Shown here piece by piece: positions 34,193 through 42,197 of a stretch of 64,000 bases of DNA. This stretch comes from Arthrobacter_J sp038199985. GTDB lineage: Bacteria; Actinomycetota; Actinomycetes; Actinomycetales; Micrococcaceae. Both the position numbers and the translations under genes were made by a program. The DNA lies in contig JBBPYK010000109.1 in the NCBI GenBank assembly GCA_038199985.1, positions 62,001 to 126,000 on the forward strand, read 5' to 3'. Position 1 is the stretch's first letter, and the number at the start of each line of letters is the position of its first letter. The notes below the pieces were generated by a model. It was not told the origin of the DNA. It saw only the letters and a program-made list of their open reading frames with translations, and did not search any database.

Positions 34193-35437
34193 GTGGAAGC
34201 TTCCAGACTCAGGTGTATCGAGGACCACGTAGAGGCGCTTCATCAGTTGCTCGAGGGCTGCTTTGACGGTGTCGAGCAGCTTCCTTTGGCGAGCTGTTTG
34301 AATCGCAGGCTCGCGGCCGACATCCATGCTCCGGTGAGCTTGCCATTGTTCCGAAATTCGCAAATGGATGGGTACGCAGTGGCCTCCTCCGAGACCCGGA
34401 TCCTCCACACATTCGACGTTGCGGAGCCGGTTCCGGCCGGCCACGCGTCGCAGGACCACCAGGCGGGTACAGCGGTTCCGGTCATGACCGGCGCCATGTT
34501 GCCCTCGGGTGCGGACGCCGTCGTACCCATCGAGCTCGCGGACCCTCATCACTTTGTTCCGGTTGGCACGCGTGCGACTGTCCAGTTGCCACCTGATATC
34601 CCCGCTGGACAGTTCGTTCGTCCCCAGGGTAGCGACATCCGTGAGGGGGAACTCGCTCTTCGGTCCGGTCAGGTTCTTGGACCCGCCCAGCTGGGTCTGG
34701 CAGCGGCCCTGGGGATCGCGTCGATCGCTGTGCGACGCCGGCCGCGCATTTTGTTGCTGTCAACCGGAGACGAAGTTGTTCCGCCCGGCAGCTTTCGGGC
34801 CGTAGGACAAATTTATGATGCGAACACCACAATTATTGGGGCCTCTCTTGAAGAATCCGGTGCTGATGTACTCTTCCGAGAGATTTCCGCGGATTCAGTT
34901 CCGTCATTTCTTGCCACTCTAGATTCCGTTGTGGCCGAGGCCGGTATTGACCTCATTATCACCACCGGTGGTATCAGTGCGGGGGCGTACGAGGTGGTTC
35001 GTCAGGCATTGGATGCACGGGGGGTGGCTTTCATAGCCGTGAACATGCAACCCGGTGGACCTCAGGCCATCGGGCGATATGCGGGGGTGCCGTTTGTGGG
35101 ATTCCCCGGCAACCCCGTGAGCGCGTGGGTTTCGTTCGAGGTCCTTCTCCGGCCGGTCCTGTGCGACTTGGGCGTCGCCACGCATGCAAGGCATCGTCAC
35201 ACGGCGGTACTCACAGAACCCCTAAATAGCCCGCGAGGAAAACACCAGTTTCGACGGGCGCTGCTGGTGGGCGCTAGAGTACGTCCTCTCGGCGGCCCGG
35301 GCTCCCATCTGCTTCGATCCATGTCCGACGCCAACGCGTTGATCCATATTCCGCCACAGGTGGAAAGAATGGCGGCCGGGGAATCGGTGGACGTTGTGTT
35401 GACGGGTGCGGAACATAGAGGAGATATCGGTGAATAG
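34193..35437 (+). CDS. moeA: Molybdopterin molybdenumtransferase MoeA
   Basis: A 414-residue MoeA. Signature segments are NSQMDGYAVAS, PVMTGAMLPSGADAVVP, the TTGGISAGAYEVV loop in the MoCF domain and FVGFPGNPVSAWV. It inserts molybdate into adenylylated molybdopterin. GTG start after GGGGGAAG. The moaC start overlaps its end by eight bases, giving a compact moeA-moaC-mog-moaE operon. No molybdate transporter or moaA is in the window. Confidence 0.94.
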   Translation: MEASRLRCIEDHVEALHQLLEGCFDGVEQLPLASCLNRRLAADIHAPVSLPLFRNSQMDGYAVASSETRILHTFDVAEPVPAGHASQDHQAGTAVPVMTGAMLPSGADAVVPIELADPHHFVPVGTRATVQLPPDIPAGQFVRPQGSDIREGELALRSGQVLGPAQLGLAAALGIASIAVRRRPRILLLSTGDEVVPPGSFRAVGQIYDANTTIIGASLEESGADVLFREISADSVPSFLATLDSVVAEAGIDLIITTGGISAGAYEVVRQALDARGVAFIAVNMQPGGPQAIGRYAGVPFVGFPGNPVSAWVSFEVLLRPVLCDLGVATHARHRHTAVLTEPLNSPRGKHQFRRALLVGARVRPLGGPGSHLLRSMSDANALIHIPPQVERMAAGESVDVVLTGAEHRGDIGE

Positions 35438-35948
35438 TCATGAAAAACTGGTTGCTAGTGTCGCTAGAGACGATGGTCGCGATGGTCAACTAAGCCATGT
35501 ACGGGCGGATGGAAGCGCCCACATGGTAGACGTTTCCGCGAAGCCTGCAACCTTTCGTGAGGCCACTGCCGGAGCGGTGCTATCAACCACGCCCGACGTG
35601 CTGGCCCTTATAGCAGAGGGCGGGCTGCCCAAGGGGGATGCGATCGCTGTGGCGCGGGTTGCGGGTATTCAAGCTGCTAAGCAGACGGCGTCGCTCATTC
35701 CGCTGTGTCATCCCCTTCCGCTGACGGGAGTAACGGTGGACTTCGAGCCATCAGGCGATCATGTTGATCTCACGGCACGGGTGCGGACCACATCGGTCAC
35801 CGGTGTGGAGATGGAGGCGTTGACGGCGGTAAGCGTGGCAGCTCTCACGCTCTACGACATGATCAAAGCCATCGATAAGCGTGCGGTGATTTCTGACATT
35901 AGAGTGTTGGCCAAAAGTGGCGGCAAAAGCGGTGACTGGACAGCATGA
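35430..35948 (+). CDS. moaC: Cyclic pyranopterin monophosphate synthase MoaC
   Basis: A 172-residue MoaC. Conserved parts are LSHVRADGSAHMVDVSAK, IPLCHPLPLTGV and YDMIKAIDKRAVI, which contains catalytic lysines. It makes cyclic pyranopterin monophosphate together with MoaA. I set the start at GTG 35430, which has GGAGATA just upstream and overlaps moeA by eight bases. It ends overlapping the next gene through ATGA. Confidence 0.94.
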   Translation: MNSHEKLVASVARDDGRDGQLSHVRADGSAHMVDVSAKPATFREATAGAVLSTTPDVLALIAEGGLPKGDAIAVARVAGIQAAKQTASLIPLCHPLPLTGVTVDFEPSGDHVDLTARVRTTSVTGVEMEALTAVSVAALTLYDMIKAIDKRAVISDIRVLAKSGGKSGDWTA

Positions 35949-36445
35949 ACTACTTGGACCCGCCCGTGAAAGGAAGAACGGCTGGCATTGTCATTGCGTC
36001 GACGCGTGCTGCTGAGGGGACGTATCGGGATGAATGCGGGCCGATGATTCGGGCGTGGCTGTTTGCGCAGAACATCGCAGTAGCTTCGGCGGAGGTGGTG
36101 CCGGATGGACCACCTTTCGCACGAGCACTTGGCCGCATGGTGGACGCGTCGTTGTCCGTCGTCATCACCAGCGGCGGTACAGGACTAAGCGCGGATGACC
36201 AAACTCCTGAGCAAACGTTGCCGTTGCTGGAGAGGCAGCTTCCCGGGGTCATGGAGGCTATCCGGGCCGCTGGAAGAGCGAAGACGCCCTTGGCAGACCT
36301 CAGCAGGGGACATGCTGGAACGGCAGGAGGGACGTTCATAGTCAACCTCCCCGGTTCCCCGTCCGGCGTACAGGATGGGCTCAAGGCACTGGAACCGTTG
36401 TTATCTCACATCTGCGAACAGTTGGAGGGAAAGCGTGGTCACTAG
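35945..36445 (+). CDS. MoaB/Mog-family molybdopterin adenylyltransferase
   Basis: A 166-residue MoCF-domain protein. The TSGGTGLSADDQTPEQT motif (about 76-92) binds molybdopterin, and LPGSPSGVQDGL is conserved near the C-terminus. It adenylates molybdopterin before metal insertion by MoeA. The ATG overlaps the moaC stop. Mog and MoaB are hard to separate by sequence alone. Confidence 0.9.
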   Translation: MNYLDPPVKGRTAGIVIASTRAAEGTYRDECGPMIRAWLFAQNIAVASAEVVPDGPPFARALGRMVDASLSVVITSGGTGLSADDQTPEQTLPLLERQLPGVMEAIRAAGRAKTPLADLSRGHAGTAGGTFIVNLPGSPSGVQDGLKALEPLLSHICEQLEGKRGH

Positions 36446-36872
36446 CGTCGTTCTCAATGCGTCAATCTCAGAGGATACGCTCCACCTCGGGGACATACTA
36501 TCGGTGGTCGGAGACGACCGCTGTGGCGCCGTCGTTGGTTTCAGCGGCGTCGTCCGGGATCACGACGGCGGGAAAGCCGTGACTCGCTTGAGCTACACCT
36601 GCCACCCCAGCGCGTCGAAGGTCATGCAGGAACTTGCTGATGATGTTGCATCCAGGTATCAGGGCGTTCGTATCTGGGTAGCCCACCGGGTTGGCGATCT
36701 TCTGATCGGAGATTCGGCGCTCGTTGCGGCCGTTGCCTCCGCCCATCGTGCTGAGGCGTTCGCCGCGGGCTCGGAATTGGTGGAGAAGGTTAAGCTTCAG
36801 GTGCCGATCTGGAAGGAACAGTTCTTTACCGACGGCGGCACGGAATGGGTGGGGTCCGGTAGTGCCCAGTAG
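36435..36872 (+). CDS. moaE: Molybdopterin synthase catalytic subunit MoaE
   Basis: A 145-residue MoaE. It has GAVVGFSGVVRDHDGG, the HRVGDLLIGDSALVAAVASAHR segment, and the catalytic lysine region KVKLQVPIWKEQFF. Paired with MoaD it adds two sulfurs to make molybdopterin. I placed the start at GTG 36435, overlapping the previous gene by eleven bases. Its TAG stop forms part of the predicted -10 element of dapB. Confidence 0.92.
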   Translation: MVTSVVLNASISEDTLHLGDILSVVGDDRCGAVVGFSGVVRDHDGGKAVTRLSYTCHPSASKVMQELADDVASRYQGVRIWVAHRVGDLLIGDSALVAAVASAHRAEAFAAGSELVEKVKLQVPIWKEQFFTDGGTEWVGSGSAQ

Positions 36873-36875
36873 GCT
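36870..36875 (+). promoter_or_regulatory. -10 element (TAGGCT) for a probably leaderless dapB transcript
   Basis: TAGGCT is six bases before the dapB ATG (36882), and its first three bases are the moaE stop codon. No ribosome-binding site is present. Confidence 0.5.
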
Positions 36876-36881
36876 GAACTC

Positions 36882-37640
36882 ATGACAGAACTACTTTCCG
36901 TGGCTGTGTTGGGTGCGCGGGGAAGAATGGGCTCCGAAGCGGTCCGGGCCATTGAGAGTGCGGCGGACATGCAAGTCGTTGCTTCGCTCGGACGCGAGGA
37001 CCCTCTTGCGGAGATGGTACGTGCGGACGCCCGCTATATGGTGGACCTGACCGTTCCCGATCAGACGGAAGGGAACGTGCATTTCGCCGTCGAACACGGG
37101 ATACACGCGGTCGTTGGCACGTCCGGCTGGAACCGAGATCGGTTCGACCGGTTGCAGGAAAGCCTCGGAGGAAAGCCTGACGTTGGTGTCCTCATAGCAC
37201 CCAACTTTGCCCTTGGATCAGTTCTGGCCAGTGCATTTTCGGCAACAGCGGCAAAGTATTTTGAGTCGGTAGAAGTGATCGAGATGCACCATCCGGACAA
37301 GGTTGATGCACCCTCGGGTACCGCCATCCGGACTGCGCAGCTGATTGCAGAGGCGCGCCATCACGCAGGGCTCGGTCCGGTGCCAGATGCTACTTCTCAG
37401 CAGCGGGACGGCGCACGTGGCAACGACGTAGAGGGGGTAAGGGTTCACTCGGTCCGTCTGCGCGGCCTTGTTGCCCATCAGGAAGTGCTGCTAGGAGGCG
37501 TTGGCGAACAATTGACCATCCGTCACGACTCGTTTGACCGCCAATCTTTCATGCCGGGGATTCTCCTGGGGCTGAGGGAAGTTGCTGCACATCCGGGTCT
37601 AACGGTTGGCCTGGACGGCTACCTGGAATTGAGGGCTTGA
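36882..37640 (+). CDS. dapB: 4-hydroxy-tetrahydrodipicolinate reductase
   Basis: A 252-residue DapB. The nucleotide-binding GARGRMG is at the N-terminus, and EMHHPDKVDAPSGTA is the catalytic/substrate-binding segment. It reduces the DapA product in the lysine and diaminopimelate pathway. dapA lies 1.8 kb downstream after two other genes. A predicted leaderless start distinguishes it from the preceding Moco operon. Confidence 0.94.
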   Translation: MTELLSVAVLGARGRMGSEAVRAIESAADMQVVASLGREDPLAEMVRADARYMVDLTVPDQTEGNVHFAVEHGIHAVVGTSGWNRDRFDRLQESLGGKPDVGVLIAPNFALGSVLASAFSATAAKYFESVEVIEMHHPDKVDAPSGTAIRTAQLIAEARHHAGLGPVPDATSQQRDGARGNDVEGVRVHSVRLRGLVAHQEVLLGGVGEQLTIRHDSFDRQSFMPGILLGLREVAAHPGLTVGLDGYLELRA

Positions 37641-37643
37641 ATA

Positions 37644-38150
37644 GTGCGAAACTTTTTTGACGGATTCTGGCGACACAAAGCAAAGATCGGGGTCCTTCTC
37701 GTAACCGTTTTGTTGCTGCTCTGGCTCGTCGTCGCCTGGCAGAGATCCATCCTCCTGCTCGGAGATCCGGATCCGGTGGCCAAAGGCATTGGCGCCGCAT
37801 ACCTGGTGTTACCCGCTATCGGGGCGTGGGCTCTGGTGCGGGAGGTACTTTTCGGGATGCGTACCGAAGAGATGGCCCGAATACTGGACGCGGAGGGTGG
37901 ACTGCCCGTGGACGACCTCCCGCGCACTCCGGCCGGTCGGATCGTCCGTGAGGCAGCAGACAGCATCTTTCCCACGTATAAGGCGGAAGCGAAGCGCTCA
38001 CCCGATGATTGGCGCAGCTGGTTCCGGCTCTCATGTGCTTACGATGCGTCGGGTGATCGAACCAGAGCTCGCCGATCGATGCGAGACGCGGCAAAACTAT
38101 TCGTGGGACGGCGCACGGAACGCGACAATGCACACCATGAGGCGGACTGA
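37644..38150 (+). CDS. Membrane protein with a C-terminal TPR-like helix pair, function unknown
   Basis: A 168-residue protein. Two membrane helices lie at about 14-33 and 48-71, then a soluble region ends in DDWRSWFRLSCAYDASGDRTRARRSMRDAAKLF, which looks like a single TPR-type helix pair. GTG start three bases after dapB, so it is probably co-transcribed. I do not recognise a named family. A role near the diaminopimelate or cell-wall genes is only suggested by position. Confidence 0.7.
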   Translation: MRNFFDGFWRHKAKIGVLLVTVLLLLWLVVAWQRSILLLGDPDPVAKGIGAAYLVLPAIGAWALVREVLFGMRTEEMARILDAEGGLPVDDLPRTPAGRIVREAADSIFPTYKAEAKRSPDDWRSWFRLSCAYDASGDRTRARRSMRDAAKLFVGRRTERDNAHHEAD

Positions 38151-38153
38151 GGC

Positions 38154-39329
38154 CTACTTGGCTGTTGCGCGGACGCTGGAGGCGATGTTCGAGATGACCG
38201 CTTCCAACGGGCCCCGTGTGCGGAGCATAGTGAAGAGCAGGCCGATAAAAACGCCGACGGACACTTGCAGCAGCAGCACACGCGCTGGGTCCGCATCGGG
38301 TGTGATGAGCCCAATCAGGCTCATCGCAACGACATGAGCGCTGTAGAGGGTTAGCGTTACCGCTCCGGGGCTGGAAAGCGGGAGCAGGAGCCAGGGCTTC
38401 GATCGTGTGATAAGCAGACAAGCACCAATAATCGCTGCAGAGGTTCCAGCTGTGTGCAACAAATCCAGCGGCTGCCCTGAGTGTGGCGCACTGACTGCGA
38501 GCCACCACCAAGACTCGGTCTGATGCAAGCCGGTCAGGCCGACGTCGAGCAAGGATTGCAGGTAATAGTCTGACCCTTCCGAGGTCGCCAGCAGTGCCTT
38601 CAGTCCGCCCATCCCTTTCAGGAGAGCGAAACTGAGCGCTTTGGTTATGCCCGCCAAAGCGAGACCACCGAGCAGAAGGATCCACTGGACGCGCAGCACG
38701 GCCAAGCCGAGACGGCCGATGAGCATTCCCAACAAAATATATCCGAACCATTGGAGCACGGGGTAGTAGCCGGTAACGGCGACATCGACCAACAGTAGTC
38801 CGGGCGATGACAAATCTGCCCAACCAACGTTGTGGCCGAGGGTTGCCGTTTCCAGCTCGCTATAGGCTAATCTCCGGAGGAGGAACGCAGCGACGGGGGA
38901 GAACACGAGCCAGGCGACAGTCCAGTAGGTCAGGGGCAGCATCCGGATATGCAGAAACGGTAGCGCCAAAAGGAAAAGCACAGCGTAGTGGAACAGGATG
39001 ACGGCGATGTTTACATCCAGGCTGCCCAGCACCAGCGCGATGAGGCCGATGATGACAGCGCGGGCCGCGATACCTCGTCGAGCGCCGGAGACCGACCCAG
39101 TGCCCGTTTCATCTCTTCGCACGGTTGACCCGCTCAGTAGTGCCAGCCCTACACCAGCCACCACGGCGAATAGCGCCGAGGATCGGCCGGCGAATACGAG
39201 AGCGATCCAGGTGGCCTCGGTATCGGGAGTATACAAAGGCATGATGTGAGTTGCCATCATGCCAAAGAGTGCGACACCTCGGGCAGCATCTAGACCGGTC
39301 AGCCTTCTGCTTCCCGTCGTCGATGCCAT
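38154..39329 (-). CDS. Polytopic membrane acyltransferase-like protein (DUF1624/DUF418 type)
   Basis: A 391-residue protein with about nine to ten membrane segments. The N-terminus RLTGLDAARGVALFGMMATH is the family hallmark shared by heparan-alpha-glucosaminide N-acetyltransferase-like and DUF418 proteins. It probably modifies an extracytoplasmic glycan or lipid, but no substrate is evident. It faces dapB's neighbour convergently and is divergent from dapA. Confidence 0.72.
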   Translation of the reverse strand: MASTTGSRRLTGLDAARGVALFGMMATHIMPLYTPDTEATWIALVFAGRSSALFAVVAGVGLALLSGSTVRRDETGTGSVSGARRGIAARAVIIGLIALVLGSLDVNIAVILFHYAVLFLLALPFLHIRMLPLTYWTVAWLVFSPVAAFLLRRLAYSELETATLGHNVGWADLSSPGLLLVDVAVTGYYPVLQWFGYILLGMLIGRLGLAVLRVQWILLLGGLALAGITKALSFALLKGMGGLKALLATSEGSDYYLQSLLDVGLTGLHQTESWWWLAVSAPHSGQPLDLLHTAGTSAAIIGACLLITRSKPWLLLPLSSPGAVTLTLYSAHVVAMSLIGLITPDADPARVLLLQVSVGVFIGLLFTMLRTRGPLEAVISNIASSVRATAK

Positions 39330-39414
39330 TACTAAATACTCACACGGGCTTGCCGGAATACTTCATAGACCGCGCCCGTGGCCGGCCCGATGTCCCTTTG
39401 CACGGTGCAGCAGG

Positions 39415-39420
39415 TAACGT
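39415..39420 (+). promoter_or_regulatory. -10 element (TAACGT) for a probably leaderless dapA transcript
   Basis: TAACGT is seven bases before the dapA ATG at 39428. No clear ribosome-binding site lies between them. Confidence 0.4.
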
Positions 39421-39427
39421 TTTACTC

Positions 39428-40384
39428 ATGGAAGATGTCAACACTCGAGATTTGCCCTTCGGAACTCTAGTGACCGCTATGGTCACGCCCTTCGCTGAAG
39501 ACGGCTCCGTGGACTTCGACGCTGCCGCGCGGCTGGCGGAGACCCTTGTATCGGAAGGGTGCGACGGCTTGGTTGTGTCGGGCACAACTGGGGAGACTTC
39601 AACGCTGGAGGATCAGGAGAAGGAAGATCTTTTCCGGGTTGTGGCGGAAACGGTCGGCGGCCGAGCGAAGGTCATCGCGGGAACCGGCACCAATCACACG
39701 TCTCATTCCGTCGAAATGGCTGTGCGTGCCGCTCGCGCGGGCGCCGATGCACAGTTGGTCGTCACCCCGTATTACAACAAGCCGACGCAGGCCGGCGTCC
39801 TTGCCCACTTCGACGCGGTTGCTGCAGCGACAGACCTGCCCATCATGATCTATGACATTCCGGGCCGTTCTGGCATCGAAATTCATGCCGAAACTATGCT
39901 CAGGCTGGCCGAACGACCTCACATTCTGGCCTTGAAGGATGCAAAGGCAGACTTCCCAGCCGTGACGCGGGTCATGGCGAATACAGACCTAGATGTTTAC
40001 GCCGGCGACGACGGCCTGATCTTCCCCTGGATGATGGCAGGCGCCGTCGGGGTAGTGAGTGTGGCGGCTCACGTCGCGACGCAGCAATTCCGTGCCCTGA
40101 TCGATGCTGCCTCGCTCGGCGATCTCAAGACTGCCAGACGAATCCATTTTGAGCTGGATCCTCTGGTTCGTGCGGTGATGACACACCTTCCAGGTGCTGT
40201 CTCCGCCAAACAAATCCTCAAAATGCAGGGAATTCTTGGTAACACAGCGGTAAGACTCCCGCTCGTGGAACCGGATACCGTCGAGATGGAACCGGTCCTG
40301 ACAGACCTGGTCGAAGCGGGCTGGGATGTCTCCCGCCCGACGCGGCAATACTCTGCGACAACCAATACCGATGAAAGCGTGTAA
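39428..40384 (+). CDS. dapA: 4-hydroxy-tetrahydrodipicolinate synthase
   Basis: A 318-residue DapA. The TIM barrel has SGTTGETSTL, the VVTPYYNKPTQ segment, Tyr142 in MIYDIPGRSG, and the Schiff-base Lys170 in ILALKDAKAD. It condenses pyruvate with aspartate semialdehyde. I set the start at the ATG 39428; an in-frame extension to 39251 overlaps the divergent membrane gene and is not family-like. rnj follows three bases after the stop. Confidence 0.94.
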   Translation: MEDVNTRDLPFGTLVTAMVTPFAEDGSVDFDAAARLAETLVSEGCDGLVVSGTTGETSTLEDQEKEDLFRVVAETVGGRAKVIAGTGTNHTSHSVEMAVRAARAGADAQLVVTPYYNKPTQAGVLAHFDAVAAATDLPIMIYDIPGRSGIEIHAETMLRLAERPHILALKDAKADFPAVTRVMANTDLDVYAGDDGLIFPWMMAGAVGVVSVAAHVATQQFRALIDAASLGDLKTARRIHFELDPLVRAVMTHLPGAVSAKQILKMQGILGNTAVRLPLVEPDTVEMEPVLTDLVEAGWDVSRPTRQYSATTNTDESV

Positions 40385-40387
40385 AGA

Positions 40388-42079
40388 ATGACAGACATTG
40401 CCGCGCCCAGACTCAAGACACCACCAGCGTTGCCCGAGGGGACGCTGCGCATTGTTCCGCTGGGAGGGCTGGGTGAAATTGGCCGAAACATGGCCGTGTT
40501 CGAAATCAATGGCAAATTGCTCATTGTTGACTGCGGGGTTTTGTTCCCGGAGGAGACGCAGCCAGGAGTGGACCTCATCCTGCCCGACTTCAGCTACATT
40601 GAGGACCGGCTCGACGACGTTGTCGGTCTCGTCCTCACCCACGGGCACGAAGATCACATCGGGGCTGTTCCCTACCTCCTGCGGCTCAAATCTGACATTC
40701 CGCTGATTGGTTCGCAGCTGACCCTTGCCCTCATCGAAGCGAAGCTTCAGGAACACCGGATCAAGCCGTATACGCTAACTGTTTCGGAGGGCCAGATCGA
40801 ACAGTTCGGTCCGTTCGAATGTGAGTTCGTCGCCGTCAACCACTCCATTCCCGATGCACTGGCAGTTTTCATCCGTACTGTGGCCGGGAACGTCCTCCAT
40901 ACCGGGGACTTCAAAATGGATCAGCTGCCCCTGGACGGCCGAATCACCGACCTCCGTGCGTTCTCCCGCCTCGGCGAGGAAGGGGTAGACCTATTCATGG
41001 TCGATTCCACGAACGCGGATGTACCCGGCTTCACGACGGCGGAACGTGAAATTGGTCCAGTTCTCGAGAATCTTTTCGCCAAGGTGAAGAAGCGCATCAT
41101 CGTCGCATCTTTTTCATCGCATATTCATCGTGTACAGCAGGTACTTGATGCCGCTGCGGCGCATGATCGTCGTGTCGCGTTTGTCGGGCGGTCGATGGTG
41201 CGGAACATGACTATCGCGGCGAAGCTCGGCTATCTCCGCGTTCCAGATGGCATCTTGGTAGACATTAAGAACGTGGACAATCTGCCTGATGACAAAGTGG
41301 TCCTCATGTCCACGGGGTCTCAGGGCGAGCCCATGGCAGCGTTGTCTCGCATGGCCAACGGCGACCACCGAATTACCGTCGGCGACGGCGACACCGTCAT
41401 CCTTGCCTCTTCGTTGATCCCAGGAAATGAAAACGCCGTCTACCGGGTGATCAACGGGCTACTGAAACTGGGAGCCGACGTGGTGCACAAGGGCAACGCG
41501 AAGGTGCATGTTTCTGGGCACGCGGCTGCAGGTGAGTTGCTGTATTGCTACAACATCATCAAACCGCGCAACGTGATGCCGGTGCACGGCGAAACGCGAC
41601 ACCTGATCGCCAATGGGAAACTGGCTGAGTCGACGGGTGTCCCCGCCGATCGTGTTTTGTTGACCGATGACGGCTCGGTTGTGGACCTGAGCGAGGGCAC
41701 GGCACGGATCGTTGGAGCGGTCGAGTGCGGTCTGGTTTACGTGGATGGTTCCAGCATAGGAGGGGTTACGGATTCGGATCTGAAGGATCGAAGGGTTCTC
41801 GGTGAAGAGGGTTTCATCTCAATCATCACCGTCGTCAACAGCACTACCGGCAAGATAGTTTCGGGTCCGGAGATTCACGCCCGTGGTTTTGCGGAGAACG
41901 ACACCGTCTTTGACGAAATCAAGCCTAGAATCAGCGCCGCGCTGGAAGAGGCGGTTACCTCAAACAGGGATCACACGTCCTATCAGCTCCAACAGGTCAT
42001 TCGCCGAATAGTCGGCACCTGGGTAAACAAGCGCTATCGTCGTCGCCCGATGATCATTCCTGTCGTCCTCGAAGCATGA
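40388..42079 (+). CDS. rnj: Ribonuclease J
   Basis: A 563-residue beta-CASP metallo-beta-lactamase RNase. The metal motif HGHEDH is at residues 85-90, and SHIHRVQQV, VSGHAAAGEL and PVHGETRHL are further conserved segments. It has 5'-exonuclease and endonuclease activity in RNA maturation and decay. It forms a pair with dapA, a common actinobacterial order. The 95-base gap to ftsK holds several dyads. Confidence 0.95.
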   Translation: MTDIAAPRLKTPPALPEGTLRIVPLGGLGEIGRNMAVFEINGKLLIVDCGVLFPEETQPGVDLILPDFSYIEDRLDDVVGLVLTHGHEDHIGAVPYLLRLKSDIPLIGSQLTLALIEAKLQEHRIKPYTLTVSEGQIEQFGPFECEFVAVNHSIPDALAVFIRTVAGNVLHTGDFKMDQLPLDGRITDLRAFSRLGEEGVDLFMVDSTNADVPGFTTAEREIGPVLENLFAKVKKRIIVASFSSHIHRVQQVLDAAAAHDRRVAFVGRSMVRNMTIAAKLGYLRVPDGILVDIKNVDNLPDDKVVLMSTGSQGEPMAALSRMANGDHRITVGDGDTVILASSLIPGNENAVYRVINGLLKLGADVVHKGNAKVHVSGHAAAGELLYCYNIIKPRNVMPVHGETRHLIANGKLAESTGVPADRVLLTDDGSVVDLSEGTARIVGAVECGLVYVDGSSIGGVTDSDLKDRRVLGEEGFISIITVVNSTTGKIVSGPEIHARGFAENDTVFDEIKPRISAALEEAVTSNRDHTSYQLQQVIRRIVGTWVNKRYRRRPMIIPVVLEA

Positions 42080-42083
42080 GCCT

Positions 42084-42109
42084 GTTCCGGTCGGGCACGG
42101 AACGACCGG
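42084..42109 (+). promoter_or_regulatory. Two mutually exclusive stems between rnj and ftsK
   Basis: GTTCCG (42084-42089) can pair with CGGAAC (42098-42103). Alternatively CCGGTCG (42087-42093) can pair with CGACCGG (42103-42109). The two stems share bases and cannot form together. No T-tract follows, so this is not a standard terminator. Confidence 0.45.
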
Positions 42110-42151
42110 TCGACGTCGAACCCAAAGCCCCGTAATCCCGGGAATCCTGAA

Positions 42152-42197
42152 GCGGATGAAGTACGGTTGCTTGTATGGCGACCCGTACTTCATCCGC
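42152..42197. promoter_or_regulatory. Perfect 15-bp inverted repeat centred on the ftsK start
   Basis: GCGGATGAAGTACGG (42152-42166) is repeated in inverse orientation at 42183-42197, with a 16-base spacer containing the ftsK ATG (42175-42177). The left arm includes TACGGT (42162-42167), a possible -10 element for a leaderless transcript. The right arm is inside codons 4-8 of ftsK. It could be a DNA operator or an RNA hairpin with the start codon in its loop. Confidence 0.75.

Noticed and set aside
37816..38823. Minus-strand open frame of 335 codons
   Set aside because: It overlaps the membrane acyltransferase-like gene in another frame and is Arg/Pro-rich without hydrophobic or domain pattern.
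39989..40756. Minus-strand open frame of 255 codons
   Set aside because: It overlaps dapA and rnj antisense and lacks family features.
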